Positions 10,865 to 21,300 are shown, counted from the first letter of the stretch. The stretch: DNA of 64,000 nucleotides from Entophlyctis helioformis (GCA_025526915.1 JAHLKH010000023.1:1-64000), one strand, 5' to 3'. Made by a program: numbers and translations. The notes: a model not told the origin generated them from the letters alone.

Positions 10865-12251
10865 ATGACCAGCCAGGGTGCAGCAAGCCGGCCAGCAACG
10901 CACATTGTTCTTGTGCTGTCGGGCAAGGGCGGCGTGGGCAAGAGCACAGTGACCACCGAGCTTGCTCTGACGCTGGCCGATGCGGGCAAGAGGGTCGGTG
11001 TGCTCGACATTGACCTGACCGGCCCCAGTCTGCCCGAGATGTTTGGCCTTGCGGGCCGCCAAGTGCACCAGTCGTCGTCTGGGTAAGGCTGCCAGGGCGG
11101 TGCTCTGGGCGATGCTGTGCGGATGCAGACACACTGATGAGCTGACGGACGGATGGGTGGATGGATGCATGCCACGGACAGGTGGCTGCCAGTGTACACG
11201 GACGAAACCAAGCGGCTCGGAGTGCTGTCGCTGGGGTTCCTGCTTCCGAACAAGGACGATGCCGTCATTTGGCGTGGCCCAAAGAAGACTGGTCAGTCGG
11301 CTCAAGTTCAGTTGTTCCGGCGATGCTCGCCACACTGGAGGGCACTGGACTGATCCTTGACTGATCCTTGACTGGCACTGGACTGATCCTGGACTGGCAA
11401 TGGACGGTCACTCACTCGCCATGCAAACAGCCATGATCAAGCAGTTCATGAACGATGTGGCTTGGGGAGAGATTGACTACCTGCTAATCGACACACCGCC
11501 GGGTAAGCCCATCCGCTCGAGTTGAGCCACGAGTCCAGCGCGCATTGCGTGCTGACTGACCACTGTGTTGCTGCTGCAGGCACTTCGGACGAACACATTT
11601 CGATTGCAGAGTACCTGCGCGAGTACAGCCCAGACGGAGCCGTGATTGTGACAACACCGCAGGTACGGACTGAATGGACGTGGATCTGCGATGCATACTG
11701 GCGCTTGGACAGCAGACTGACACGTTGGGGGGTCGTGCTTGCCAGGCCGTGTCGCTTGCAGATGTGAGGAAGGAGCTGAGTTTCTGCCGCAAAGTTGGCA
11801 TTCCCATTCTCGGGCTTGTCGAGAACATGAGCGGCTTTGTGTGCCCTCACTGCGCCGTACGTCACACGTGTGCTGGATCTGCATGCACGTTGTGCGGATG
11901 CAACAGACTCACCCTGTGTGTCATGATCTGCAGGAGTGCTCCGATCTGTTCTCCAAGGGCGGCGGCGAGAAGCTTGCTGCAGATCAGAAGCTGCGGTTCC
12001 TTGGCCGCGTTCCGATTGACCCGCAGCTGTCGACGCTTGTCGAGACGTCCAAGTTTGCCGACAAGTTCCGCGAGTCGCCTCTTCATAGCGTGTTTGTGAA
12101 GGTGTCGCGGCAAGTCATGGAGGCCTGCGGCGACACCGTTCCAGCCGAGGCACGGGTGACTGACGGTGTAGCAGACGGTTCAGCAGACGGTGCAGCAGAC
12201 GGTGCAGCAGACGGTGCACACGAGCGCCAGGGGGAGGAATCGAGCCAATAA
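10865..12251 (+). CDS. NUBP2: Cytosolic Fe-S cluster assembly scaffold Cfd1/NUBP2
   Basis: MRP/Nbp35-type P-loop ATPase that, with Nbp35, assembles Fe-S clusters for cytosolic and nuclear proteins. [19 protein letters not shown] leads into the deviant Walker [10 protein letters not shown], then [28 protein letters not shown] (Walker B/switch), [19 protein letters not shown] and the cluster-binding CPHC in [16 protein letters not shown]. Five introns fit phase exactly (donors near 11083, 11290, 11503, 11662 and 11858). The C-terminus carries an unusual extension of Ala-Asp-Gly repeats from GCAGCAGACGGT units at about 12165-12220. The stop codon lies inside a CCAATAAAG string that could double as a polyadenylation signal. 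Confidence 0.92.
11345..11402 (+). repeat. Short imperfect tandem repeat inside a Cfd1 intron
   Basis: Copies of (G)ACTGATCCTTG and ACTGGCACTGG are repeated head to tail within the second intron of the NUBP2 gene. It is probably a small polymorphic satellite with no coding role. Confidence 0.6.
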
Positions 12252-12913
12252 AGATGGGGCAAATTTTCCATTGCCAGACATGCCCAAAAAAGGGAACATT
12301 TTCGACTTTGCCCAACACCAACAACTGCGCAAGGTGAGCCTCGTGCACCTGCTGTTGGGCCTGCAGCGAGCGGCGCCAGCACTTGGACGGCAGCAGCGAT
12401 AAGGGCGAGGACAGCGACGGCAACAGCAGCCGGCAGCAACTACGACAACAACAGCAGCAGCAGCAGGGACTGTATCTACGGCCAGCTGCTGTCAGCCCCT
12501 TTCAGACTCTGCAACCCAGCCGGCAGAGCCAGCAGAGCGAGCCGTCCAGCCGGCCGTCCAACCACTCGGCAGCGGCATTTTTGATTGCGGCAGCACAACG
12601 CACAACGCCGCTCAGACGGCCCCTTTTACGTCATGGCCAGCGCACGCCTCCGTGACTAACCACCACCACCACCACCCCCTGCATCGCTCTGGCAGGTCCA
12701 CCCGTCTGGCTCTCTGTCTTCCTCGCTTTCCCCATAGAAGAGGACCACCGTGAACCAGCCGCCCTAGACGACCGCCCCGCTGCCGTTGTACACCAGCCTG
12801 CACACGCCTGTTCAACAGCCCTCCACCACTGCGCCGCCTGACAGCCGCCAGCGCCGCCTTCCAGCCCCCATAGACACCGCCCGCCACCCACCACCACCAC
12901 CACCACCACCACG
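12252..12913. other. Intergenic/5'-UTR region with CAG and CAC repeats
   Basis: These 662 nt separate Cfd1 from the next start codon. They hold a CAG-rich block (about 12405-12470) and two CAC/CCA microsatellites (12658-12677 and 12888-12912). The second abuts the ATG of the downstream membrane protein. Open frames here are low-complexity translations of these repeats; no conserved protein is visible. Confidence 0.5.
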
Positions 12914-13951
12914 ATGATGCTGCAGTCCCTCCAGACCAGCAGCCCGGCAGCCTCGCTCCTTGTGCGTCTGCTCCTGGCCGTCCTCCTCCTTGGCCCTGCC
13001 GTGTGGGCTCAGCTGCTCCCGGCCCCCAGCGACCCCTTTGTGCCGTCGTCGCCCTCGGCTCCCTCGGCTCCTGCGGCTCCTGCGGCTCCTGCTGTCCCAT
13101 CTGCCGCTCCCGATGCCCAGCCATCGAACGTGCCTGCTGCCGTGCCTCCCCGCCCATCAACGGCCGCAAACCCCGCTCGTGCACCGGCAGCATCTCCGTC
13201 GTCCATCGTCGCCACCAACAGCGGCCGCGCCGGCTCGGGCGTCGATGTGTCCCGCCCTGTCCTGACTCCCGACACCAAGAAGTCGACCAACGATGTCAGC
13301 GCCGGCAGCGCGACCACCGGCAAGCTCAACGAAAAGGCACGCGCCATGAGAGCATCCAACGACGCCTTTGGCACCGCCTTCCTCGGCGTCCTCGGCGGCG
13401 GTCTCCTCGTCGTCGTTGTCGGCGGTGCTTTCATCAACAAGCGTCTCCAGCAGTCGCGCCTTGAGCACGAGCTGGCCACCCGCAAGGTCGATCTGCTGCC
13501 CATGCACGTCCCGGCCAAGGACATCTACGGCGACTACGACGCCAACTCGGACGACTCTGTCCAGAACATCAATGCCGAGCGCGAGATCCGCGTCCAGGTC
13601 CGCCGTCTGTCCGATGCCGGCTCGTCGCTTTCGGGCTCGTCCATGAGCCGCCCGCCTCTTGGCCGCCCCATCTCGCCTTTCTCTGGCTCTGGCTCTGGCT
13701 CTGGCTCGGACGCCTCGTCGATCAAGTCTGCCGACTCTCTTGACCGTCCACGCCACTTGATCACGCCTCCTGCTCGCTCGCTCTCGGCATCTGGCCGCTC
13801 GTCGTCCAGCCGCTCGCCCACTTCGCCCACCGCTCCTGCTCTGCCGCCCCGCCGTTCAGAGTCTGTTCGCCAGGCCTCTCTGCCGCGCACTTCTTCCGTG
13901 ACGTCGGCTTCCTCCAACAGCAGATCCATTGCGCGCCATAACACGCGCTGA
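12914..13951 (+). CDS. Single-pass type I membrane protein with mucin-like ectodomain (wall-sensor-like)
   Basis: 345 residues, no intron. A cleavable signal peptide is likely (LLVRLLLAVLLLGPAVWAQ). A Pro/Ala/Ser-rich, probably O-glycosylated ectodomain of about 130 residues follows, then one membrane helix (AFLGVLGGGLLVVVVGGAFI, residues about 155-175) and a Ser/Arg/Pro-rich cytoplasmic tail with several basic-Ser patches, plausible phosphorylation sites. The layout resembles fungal Mid2/Wsc cell-surface stress sensors, but no WSC cysteines are present, so the sensor role is inference. Start is the first of two adjacent ATGs after a CAC repeat. Confidence 0.72.
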   Translation: MMLQSLQTSSPAASLLVRLLLAVLLLGPAVWAQLLPAPSDPFVPSSPSAPSAPAAPAAPAVPSAAPDAQPSNVPAAVPPRPSTAANPARAPAASPSSIVATNSGRAGSGVDVSRPVLTPDTKKSTNDVSAGSATTGKLNEKARAMRASNDAFGTAFLGVLGGGLLVVVVGGAFINKRLQQSRLEHELATRKVDLLPMHVPAKDIYGDYDANSDDSVQNINAEREIRVQVRRLSDAGSSLSGSSMSRPPLGRPISPFSGSGSGSGSDASSIKSADSLDRPRHLITPPARSLSASGRSSSSRSPTSPTAPALPPRRSESVRQASLPRTSSVTSASSNSRSIARHNTR

Positions 13952-14090
13952 TTAAAGGGCATCATCAACCATCTTGGCTAGAGGTGGAGCGCCTTGCATT
14001 GCCTTGCCTTGCCTCCCCTTCGCTTGTCTCTTCCCCATCAGTGTCACATCAACAACTGCCATCTGTCGACCATGCTCTCTCCGTATAAAT

Positions 14091-14894
14091 CTATTGTGAA
14101 TCTAGGTGGTTAGGTACAGATGTTTGGAGAGGCAGCGGTAACGGTGGCGACGGTGGCAGCAACGGATGAACCGGCAGCCTGCGCTCCTTGACTCCTTGCA
14201 GCACCCGATGCAAGACCATGAGACACTCGATGGAGAAGATTCCGTAGCCCATCGACAGCATCACGGCCAGCATGCGCTGCGAGTACGTCTCCTTGAACAG
14301 CAGTGCGACGACGGCTGTGATGGTGAGCGAGAATCCGCTGAGAGCGATCAGCGTCCCAAACAGCACTCGGTAGCCGAACGGTGCGCCTTTGAGCTTCCAC
14401 AGCACAAAGTACAGCAGCAGGCTCTGCTGCCACGTGTCGTAGAAGGCTGCGGCGGCGCTTAGGATGGCAATGGAGTTGTCCAATAGCCTCATGTCCGTCA
14501 CCACAAACCGGCCGAATTGCGCTGCGAAGACGATCAGCCCAACGACACCGACGACTGCTTGCGTGCGGCGCACAACCTGCGGCGAGATGCTGGGCATGTG
14601 CGGAGCAAGTATCTTGAGGAACTCGAGCTGTGCCAGGAAGAAGGTGATGATGGCCACGACCCTGCAGACGATGGCAAGCCCCTCGATGACAACGTGGCCG
14701 TTCCCGGTCGGGATGACAAGCCACGAGACAATGTACAGAGCGACTGTGGGCGGCACAGCGATACAACTGACTCGCATGCCGATGGTGTAGACTGAGGTGG
14801 GCATGCGGTACAGCCTGACTGTCTGTGTGATGTTGGATGTGACGCCAACGGCTGCTACCTGCAGCACGAACAGGTCGAGTGCGTCGAACGCCAT
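14091..14894 (-). CDS. Seven-transmembrane protein of unknown function
   Basis: 267 residues, intronless. Seven hydrophobic helices can be counted: LDLFVLQVAAVGV; MRVSCIAVPPTVALYIVSW; AIVCRVVAIITFFLA; AVVGVVGLIVFAAQF; QQSLLLYFVLW; LFGTLIALSGFSLTITAVVA; MLAVMLSMGYGIFSIECL. A short Pro-rich cytoplasmic-type tail follows. I do not recognise the family; no retinal lysine or GPCR DRY motif stands out. Convergent with the type I membrane protein (139-nt gap containing a TATAAAT string). Confidence 0.68.
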   Translation of the reverse strand: MAFDALDLFVLQVAAVGVTSNITQTVRLYRMPTSVYTIGMRVSCIAVPPTVALYIVSWLVIPTGNGHVVIEGLAIVCRVVAIITFFLAQLEFLKILAPHMPSISPQVVRRTQAVVGVVGLIVFAAQFGRFVVTDMRLLDNSIAILSAAAAFYDTWQQSLLLYFVLWKLKGAPFGYRVLFGTLIALSGFSLTITAVVALLFKETYSQRMLAVMLSMGYGIFSIECLMVLHRVLQGVKERRLPVHPLLPPSPPLPLPLQTSVPNHLDSQ

Positions 14895-15489
14895 TGAGTG
14901 AGGGTTGATGGGCTGTGCTGTGCTGTGTTGAAGGACTTTTCGCTTGCCTCTTGAGAGTCCTATTTCAGTCGGCGAGCTCCTCGGCGTGGCCCAAATTTCT
15001 GCAGCGCTTTGGGCCGAGAGTCGGAATGAATCCCCACGACGAGGCCCTTCCATTTTATGTTTGAGCCTCGGCGAGGCATATCCACGCTCAGTCTGCCCCT
15101 CGCGAAGGGTCTCCATGCCGCAGCCGGCCGCGCTCAGCTCGCCATCCACGAACGCGCTCGGCCGTGGATCTGGCAGGCGGAACGGCGGAGAACTGGACAC
15201 GGTCGCGCGTTCCACGCAGCGCTGGTGTTTCCCTGTGCCAAACTTCTGGTTGGGACGTTTCCCAGCACCCGTTGCCGGTGCGCTTTCCGTCACAGTGGGC
15301 CGCTTGGCTCACTCGCCTGTGAACGCGCGCTTGCGGCCCTCCGTTCGAGCTTGTTGGCACACGCCTCGCCGGCTGTTTGGCGCTGCCGCCCTCCTTCGAC
15401 GCGTTCTGGTGCCTGTTCGCCCGACCGGCTGGCCGACCGCCCGCCACCCGGCTTGCATGCACGCCGGCCCTCCTTCCGGCTCGGGCCTG

Positions 15490-15602
15490 CCCGTCTGCTC
15501 GCCTGCCCGCCTGCCTTACTAGCCTGCCTGCCTTACTAGCCTGCCTGCCTGCCTGCCTGCCTGCCCTACGAGCCGCTGCTTTCCTTGCCTGTCTGCCTGC
15601 CC
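15490..15602 (+). repeat. CTGC tetranucleotide microsatellite
   Basis: An interrupted (CTGC)n / (GCCTGCCT)n array, most regular at about 15538-15566, followed by degenerate units to about 15602. Similar short CTGC runs occur elsewhere in the window (19050-19080), so the motif appears prone to expansion in this genome. Confidence 0.8.
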
Positions 15603-15632
15603 TTCGGCTCGTCCACTGCTCACCAGCACGCT

Positions 15633-15801
15633 GCCAGATCTGAGCGCGCAGCCACCCTCCGCTCATCACCACTCTGTGTGGCCCTTTGCTGACATAATCC
15701 GTGCCACCCTCCCTGCACGCGCTTGCCAGATCTGAGCGCGCAGCCACCCTCTGCACATCACCATTGTATTTGCCTGACCCTGAGCGTGCTCGCCAGATCT
15801 G
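15633..15801 (+). repeat. Spaced direct repeats around GCCAGATCTGAGCGCGCAGC
   Basis: The 26-nt unit at 15633-15658 recurs at 15725-15750, followed each time by a related CATCACCA segment. A third, shortened copy (GCCAGATCTG) starts at 15792. Spacings are 92 and 67 nt. No protein fits, so these are degenerate tandem or regulatory repeats of unknown role. Confidence 0.7.
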
Positions 15802-16483
15802 TCGGAAGCTTTCTGCCCTTCTCCGCATTGTTGGCAACCACCCCCGACCGCCTCTTGCTGCTCCTCGTCGCTGCTGCTGCTCTCCTGGACTACTGCGGCC
15901 CGTCCTCTACATATCCAGCAGCAGCAGCCCTTCTGCTTGCTTGACCGGCGCTCCTCGAGCCGCTGCTTTCCTCGCCTCTTTCCGTCCGTCCGGCTGAGCA
16001 GCACGCGCGGCTGCCACGGCGTGCCAGGTACGCATCCAACCTGCCGTTGCACCCGGCTGGCTTCCAGCTGCCCCCACAGGACCCAGCACCCAGCATGGGA
16101 TACAGCTAACCACCAGAAGCCGGCTTGTACTGCGCTGCTCTATCCACTCCAGCAGAGCCGTCCAGCTTAGCCTCACGTCCTCACAAGCAGCGTACGTTGC
16201 ACTCGTCAACCTGGTCACGCGTTTCTTGCCTGTCTTCATGGACGGTGACTGACGGCCATCGCAGCTTGCAGCCTGCCCTTGCTTTGCTTCAGATCCTGCC
16301 TTTGCCGCCGCTGATCTGACTGTTGGTCATCGCCTCTTGGTCAGTTGTTGGCCGCATAGCTTTGCATATACACACGGCCATGGATGCTGCATGAACTCAA
16401 CTGCTGATCAGTACTCACTCCTATGAATCAGACAGATCCCTTTACGCCTTCCGATACTGCCTCTCTGACTGCTTTCCGTCATC

Positions 16484-17328
16484 ATGAAACATCGTCATCC
16501 GACACACAGAGGCATGGACTTGCGTAGATTGGCCTTTTCCAAACGCCATTTTCGCAGCAATGGAATGTTTTCTATCACTACTGTGCTTGCAAATGTACGT
16601 GTTGATGGTCTAGACCTTGCTGTTTACGCTTGATGATGCCGTTACTGATTGCATCCTTTGACGTTTAGTCAGAGCGGACAATACGAGAGATTGTGTATGG
16701 CAATGCAACCAAGCAACAAGCCCAACAGCAAGAGCAAGTGCAACAGCAAGAGCAAGTGCAACAGCAGGAGCACGTCGCTCAACAGCAGCATGCTGACGGT
16801 CATGCTGGCAGTCATGATGATGGATACGACAATTACGATCCCTTTCTCGGCGGCGGCGATGGCCATGACACTCCACTCGACCAGGACAAGCCAAACAATC
16901 GCCAAAATCCAGCTGCCGCCGCATCAATCCCCCTTGCCGACGATGGCGAGTCGGACTCTGAGGATGGATGGTATCCAGACAATGATGACAGAGCAGGAGG
17001 TCAGGGTCAGAGTCAGGACCATGCTTGCTCAGCAAGCTCGCATAGCTATCGCGCGAGATACAAGAGGACCCGTGCAGAGCAAAGCAAGACATCAAGAGAG
17101 GCACATGCAAATCATCGGCCTGAATACCCCGCCCTCACTCGGGCCTTTGACACGGATCTCAAGTCCCGTGACAAGCATGTTCAGAGCACAATCCCTGGCC
17201 CTGCATCGGTTGATGGTCGCTGTATTCGCAGACCCGTATGCCGCCAGTGCTCGCAGCGATACGCAGCTGGTGTGACAGTCAGCCGCGATCACATGACACG
17301 TGTGCAACCGGTCGCGCGTCCCACGTGA
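16484..17328 (+). pseudogene. Fanzor-like relic with Gln-rich and acidic insertion (copy B)
   Basis: Proposed exons are 16484-16594 and 16669-17328, joined by a 74-nt intron (GTACGT...GTTTAG) that keeps phase. Exon 1 has MDLRRLAFSKRHFRSNGMF and the join gives SERTIREIVYGNAT, similar to the Fanzor RuvC-II neighbourhood (LRR-x-AF... IVYGN). The C-terminus has SVDGRCIRRPVCRQC followed by GVTVSRDHMTRV, comparable to the zinc finger plus terminal RD motif. Between them lies an atypical Gln/Glu-rich tract and an acidic Asp/Gly segment, and the second zinc-binding pair is not evident, so the copy is probably inactive. The family call is moderate; support comes from the downstream repeat shared with the window-start Fanzor. 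Confidence 0.42.
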
Positions 17329-17330
17329 AT

Positions 17331-17397
17331 CCTGACAGACCACAAGGCGACTTGCTCCAGTCGTCGCCTTGTGTACTAGGCACCACCGTCTGTCAGG
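17331..17397 (+). repeat. Two-step perfect inverted repeat (hairpin) after the Fanzor-like ORF
   Basis: CCTGACAGAC (17331-17340) plus CACAAGGCGAC (17341-17351) pair perfectly with GTCGCCTTGTG (17363-17373) and GTCTGTCAGG (17388-17397). This gives a 21-bp stem with an 11-nt loop and a 14-nt one-sided bulge, starting 3 nt after the stop codon. It could be a transcript 3'-end structure, a folded guide-RNA scaffold or a terminal element of a mobile element. Confidence 0.75.
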
Positions 17398-17432
17398 CCG
17401 TCCATCGTCTCGTTGCACATTGTACTGTTGCA

Positions 17433-17528
17433 TCGCATGCTTGTTGCTGACTCGAACCTTCCATCGTGTGATATCTGGGTTGCATTCGTCGCCTCTCGGG
17501 TCGGATTTAACTCCAAAATTCTTGGTTG
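17433..17528 (+). repeat. Dispersed ~97-bp repeat, copy B
   Basis: Second copy of the block at 739-836, beginning TCGCATGCTTGTTGCTGAC and ending AACTCCAAAATTCTTGG. Copy-specific changes are mostly single substitutions plus one-base indels. It follows the hairpin and the Fanzor-like ORF, mirroring the order ORF, flank, repeat at the window start. Confidence 0.75.
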
Positions 17529-18312
17529 TGGTCGATTTCGAAACTACCCAGACGGCTGCACCACCAGACACCTCTGTTTCGTGGCTCGCAGAGAGCACGT
17601 CGCGGAGGTGGCAGTTTGTTGGATGCTGGACAGCACACCAAGAACTGCCGTGCTTGTGACAGTCTCAGCTGGCGGCTCCTTGCAGTCGATACGCCTTTCC
17701 GTGTGAGCCGAGATTGTCCATGCATAAAACGTTGGTTGTGTCTGTCCTTGAAGGAGCGAGCGATCTTGGATGCCTTGTAGTGCGTCCTAGTGTCGGCATT
17801 GCGGTCATGTTGGAGGCAGGAGACCCTGCCAAGAAGCTTGCCAATGTTCTTTCAGAGGCGACATTCATACGCCGTGGAAAGCAAGGGTTGCTTACAGGGC
17901 GTAGCCATCGTCAGCGGAGCCTGCTTGTCTCTTCGCGCAGAACATCTGCTGGAAACCGTGATGGTATGTGTACGTTTGCGATCGGGCACACACATGCTGC
18001 TGTTGGCGTGCATCCAAAGGCAGCGCTCAGCAGCCGCCGCATGGATCTGTGAGGGGGTGCTTGTGACGGTTGGCTGTTCGTGACTGGTGCACACAAGAAA
18101 GCCAAGCGTCCATCGACGGTTTACATGCATTTGGACCGTCACATCTGCCGAGCGCAACGAAGCGCTGCTGGATAATGCGACTCTGCGTGGCTGGAGCCCG
18201 CAGGCGGGCTAAAGGCGGGCTAAAGGCGTGCATTGCGCACGATACAGCTGTCGATGCTCGCTGTTCACAAACGACAGAAGACATTTGCGAGGGATTTCCA
18301 CACAAACGAAAA
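17529..18312. other. Unassigned region upstream of the APSES gene
   Basis: Nearly 800 nt with several short open frames, for example one starting 17714 (MSMHKTLVVSVLEGASDLG). None shows a recognisable domain or consistent splicing. A direct repeat GGCGGGCTAAA occurs twice at about 18205-18226. The distal part presumably holds the APSES promoter. Confidence 0.35.
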
Positions 18313-21300
18313 ATGCATCGTCAGCCCCAGCCAGGCTCTGCCGACCCGTCGTCGCTCAGGCCCGTGTCTGACTCGATGGCTGCGCAGGCGCCGCACGCCC
18401 CGGCCCACACGCCCGTCCACGCAGGGCCCTCTGGCACGCTGCACTCGACGTCGTCCTCGTCCTCGTCGCTGTCGTTCTCGTCGGTGTCCACGGCGACCTC
18501 CGCTAGTGGCGCCAATAACGCGGGAAACGCCGTTTCCAGTATCATCCCGCCGAGAACTGTGAACACCCCAAACGCATCCTCTTCTCTACCAACACCCGCT
18601 GCAGGCGTGCCTCCAGCCGCGCACACACCCATGTCCGCGGCATCGGCATCGGCATCGGCATCGGCATCGGCATCGGCATCGGCATCGGCGCTGGCACTGG
18701 CACTGGCGTCGGGCTCCGCACCGCCCGACGCTTCGCCCTCGGTCATCGACACCTCGCACGGCATTTACTCGGCCGTGTACAGTGGCATCCAGGTGTACGA
18801 GGTCGTCATCAAGACCATCCCTATGATGCGTCGTGCATACGACGACTACATCAATGCGACGCAGATCCTCAAGCTCGCGGGCCTGACCAAGCCGCAGCGC
18901 ACCAAGACGCTCGAGCGCGAGGTGCATGGCGGCACCCATGAGAAGATTCAGGGTGGATACGGCAAGTACCAGGGCACCTGGTGAGTGCGGGCAACGTCAT
19001 CTGTGTTTGTGCATGGCGATGTACGTGTCTGTGAGCCCGCCTGTCAGCCGGCCAGTCTGCCCGCCTGCTGGCCTGCCTGCCTATCCCCGCGAATAATGCA
19101 CCCGCCTGCCTTGCCCTCCCCTTGATGCCCCCACCACCACCACCACCACCACCACCACCACCACCACGACTGCCACTACCACTACTCCCGCCAGCCCGCC
19201 AGCCAGCCTGCCCGCACGCACTCGGCTGCAACCGAAAATCCGGCGGCTTCAGCGCACGCAGCTGCCCGTCGAGCGGCGCCGGCTGCTACGTCGATGGCTC
19301 TGATGGCTCTGATGCCGCTGCTGCCTCTGACGGCGCACCGGCCTGCCCCTGCTGCTGCCGCCTGTTTTTATTTTATCCACAACCACCACACACACACACA
19401 CACACACAGACACAGACACCGCCCCCTTCGCCTCGTTCCTGTCTGTGCAGCGTGCCGTGCAGTGCCGTGCCGTGCAGTGCAGCCGCCTGCGCATGACCAA
19501 GCGCCATTGCCATTGGTCAGCAGGGGAGCGCGCGCGCTTTCGCGGCTGCCAAACACGAGCAACAATGCCGCCAAACCCCCATGTGCTGCCAACTCCTCTC
19601 TGCTCCATCTGCCCTCGCTGCTGCCCCCCATCTGCCCCCATCTACACGCACCTGTCCGACACGGCCCGTGCCCTGGACTGACCGATGCGCTGCCCGTCGG
19701 CCGCTGCCGCCACTCGACAGGATCCCGCTGCAAGCCGGCCGCGAGCTGGCCATCCGCTTCGGCGTGATGGACATGATGTCGCATCTGTTCGACTTCAACC
19801 CCGACATGAGCCCGCTGGGCAAGAAGCCGTACATCCCAAAGCTGCCGCGTCCGCGACCCATCATCCTGCCCTCGCCAGACGCTCTCCACTCGGCCATGAA
19901 CCTGCCCTTGGCCTACCAGCAGCACATCTACCGCATGGCCCAGCAGCAGGCCACCTCGTCGCACACGCAGCCGCAGTCGTCGCTGCCCGCCAACCTGCTC
20001 CCGTCCTTCTCGTCGTCCTCTGATCTCTCCTCCTCGGCATCCATGCCCGGACACGGGCATTTCATGATAGGTGGCGGGCCGTCCGTCATGTCGTCGCCAA
20101 CCTCGTCTTCTGGCATGTCAGGATTCATGACTCCCCATCCCGTTGCACCGCGTCCGACATATCCTTCTGGCGTGCCGTCGTCGGCGCCTCCAGTCTTGTC
20201 TGGCTCGGAAGGAATGGGCAGCATCAAGCCAGACCTGTCGGCCAAGTACAACACACCTGGCCAGCTCCTCGGTGGCCCTTCGTCCCTGATGCCCACAGGC
20301 AGCACGTTCCGCACGCCCCTGGCACAGTCCGTTGCAAGATCGCTCGAATCGCCGTCCACGCCTGTGCCTACAGCCGCCCCACCAGCGACAATGGCGTCTC
20401 TGCCTTCACCGTCAGCGTTCGCGGGCAGAAACATGGTCGGCGAGCAGCAGCGTCAGCAACTGGCAAGCACGCCAAACCCTCTGTCGTTTGTTGGCCAGGC
20501 ACACCCGCACTTTGGCGTGTCCGCATCGACTCCTGCAATGGCACGGCAGGGATCGCAGGGATCGGCCAATGCAGCCGGAAGCCTCGGCAGCAGTAACGAG
20601 CACCAGCCCGACACCAGCGCCACCTCCAACGGAGCCGGAAACGCGTCTGGCTCACGGCAGCACCAGCCTGGCTTCATGCTCAAGATCCCTGCAGCCAACC
20701 AGCACGCAGCCAAGACGACGCCCACGTCCAGCAGCGACCCGTCGCCCGCACTGCTGTCGCCCGAGCAGCTGAACCGGAGTCAGACGCCTACCGTTGCCAC
20801 GCCTGCCGCCACGGCCTCTGCAACCCGCAACAGCACTCCGGCACGCCCAGCCACAGTGCCCGGCTCTGTGCCATCGGCTGCCGCATCCGCCACGGCCCAG
20901 TCGGCCACTGATGCGGCATCTGCGGCGGCATCGGGATCTGCGTCTGGCAGCCAGCCGCACGACGCGATCCGCTCGTCACCTCAGAAACCCCCGCACGCCA
21001 ACACGGAGCAGGCGCAGATCACACCAAAACCCCGGCCTCCGCTGCCACCAACACCCCGGTCTCAGCAGCAGCAGCAGACACAGCAGCAGTCTCTGAGTCA
21101 GTCTCTGCCCCATGCTGGCTCATCGTCCGCACACGCGCAGCAACTGCATGCGAGCACTCCAGCCAGCGCGCCTCCATCCGCCACAATGGCAACGCCAGCG
21201 CCAGCCGTTGGCCCAGCTGCAACGCCGGCAGCGACAGTCAGCGCAAAGAAACCCGCCGTGTCGTTCAATACGGGCCTCCCGAGCAGCAGCATCCTGATCG

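Larger units (their letters stand above)
14895..16483. other. Gene-poor C/T-rich stretch with simple repeats
   Basis: About 1.6 kb without a convincing gene. It is strongly pyrimidine-rich on the + strand (CTGCCTGC, CCGCC, TCGCC runs), so the long minus-strand ORFs encode only Arg/Ala/Gly low complexity. It contains the CTGC tetranucleotide array and the triplicated GCCAGATCTG block listed separately. Confidence 0.5.

Noticed and set aside
9483..11132. 549-codon minus-strand ORF running from gene 8800-10457 through the Cfd1 first exon
   Set aside because: Its upstream half is antisense to the well-supported Cfd1 exon; only the part from 10457 down belongs to a plausible gene.
12383..12655. 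90-codon Gln/Ser-rich ORF before the type I membrane protein
   Set aside because: Pure CAG-repeat translation with no conserved segment; more likely 5' UTR or intergenic.
15088..15837. 249-codon minus-strand ORF
   Set aside because: Arg/Ala/Gly-rich translation of CTGC and C/T-rich repeats, typical of low-complexity shadow frames.
17413..18083. Several short plus-strand ORFs after dispersed repeat copy B
   Set aside because: No domain and no consistent splice chain could be built; I could not support a gene.
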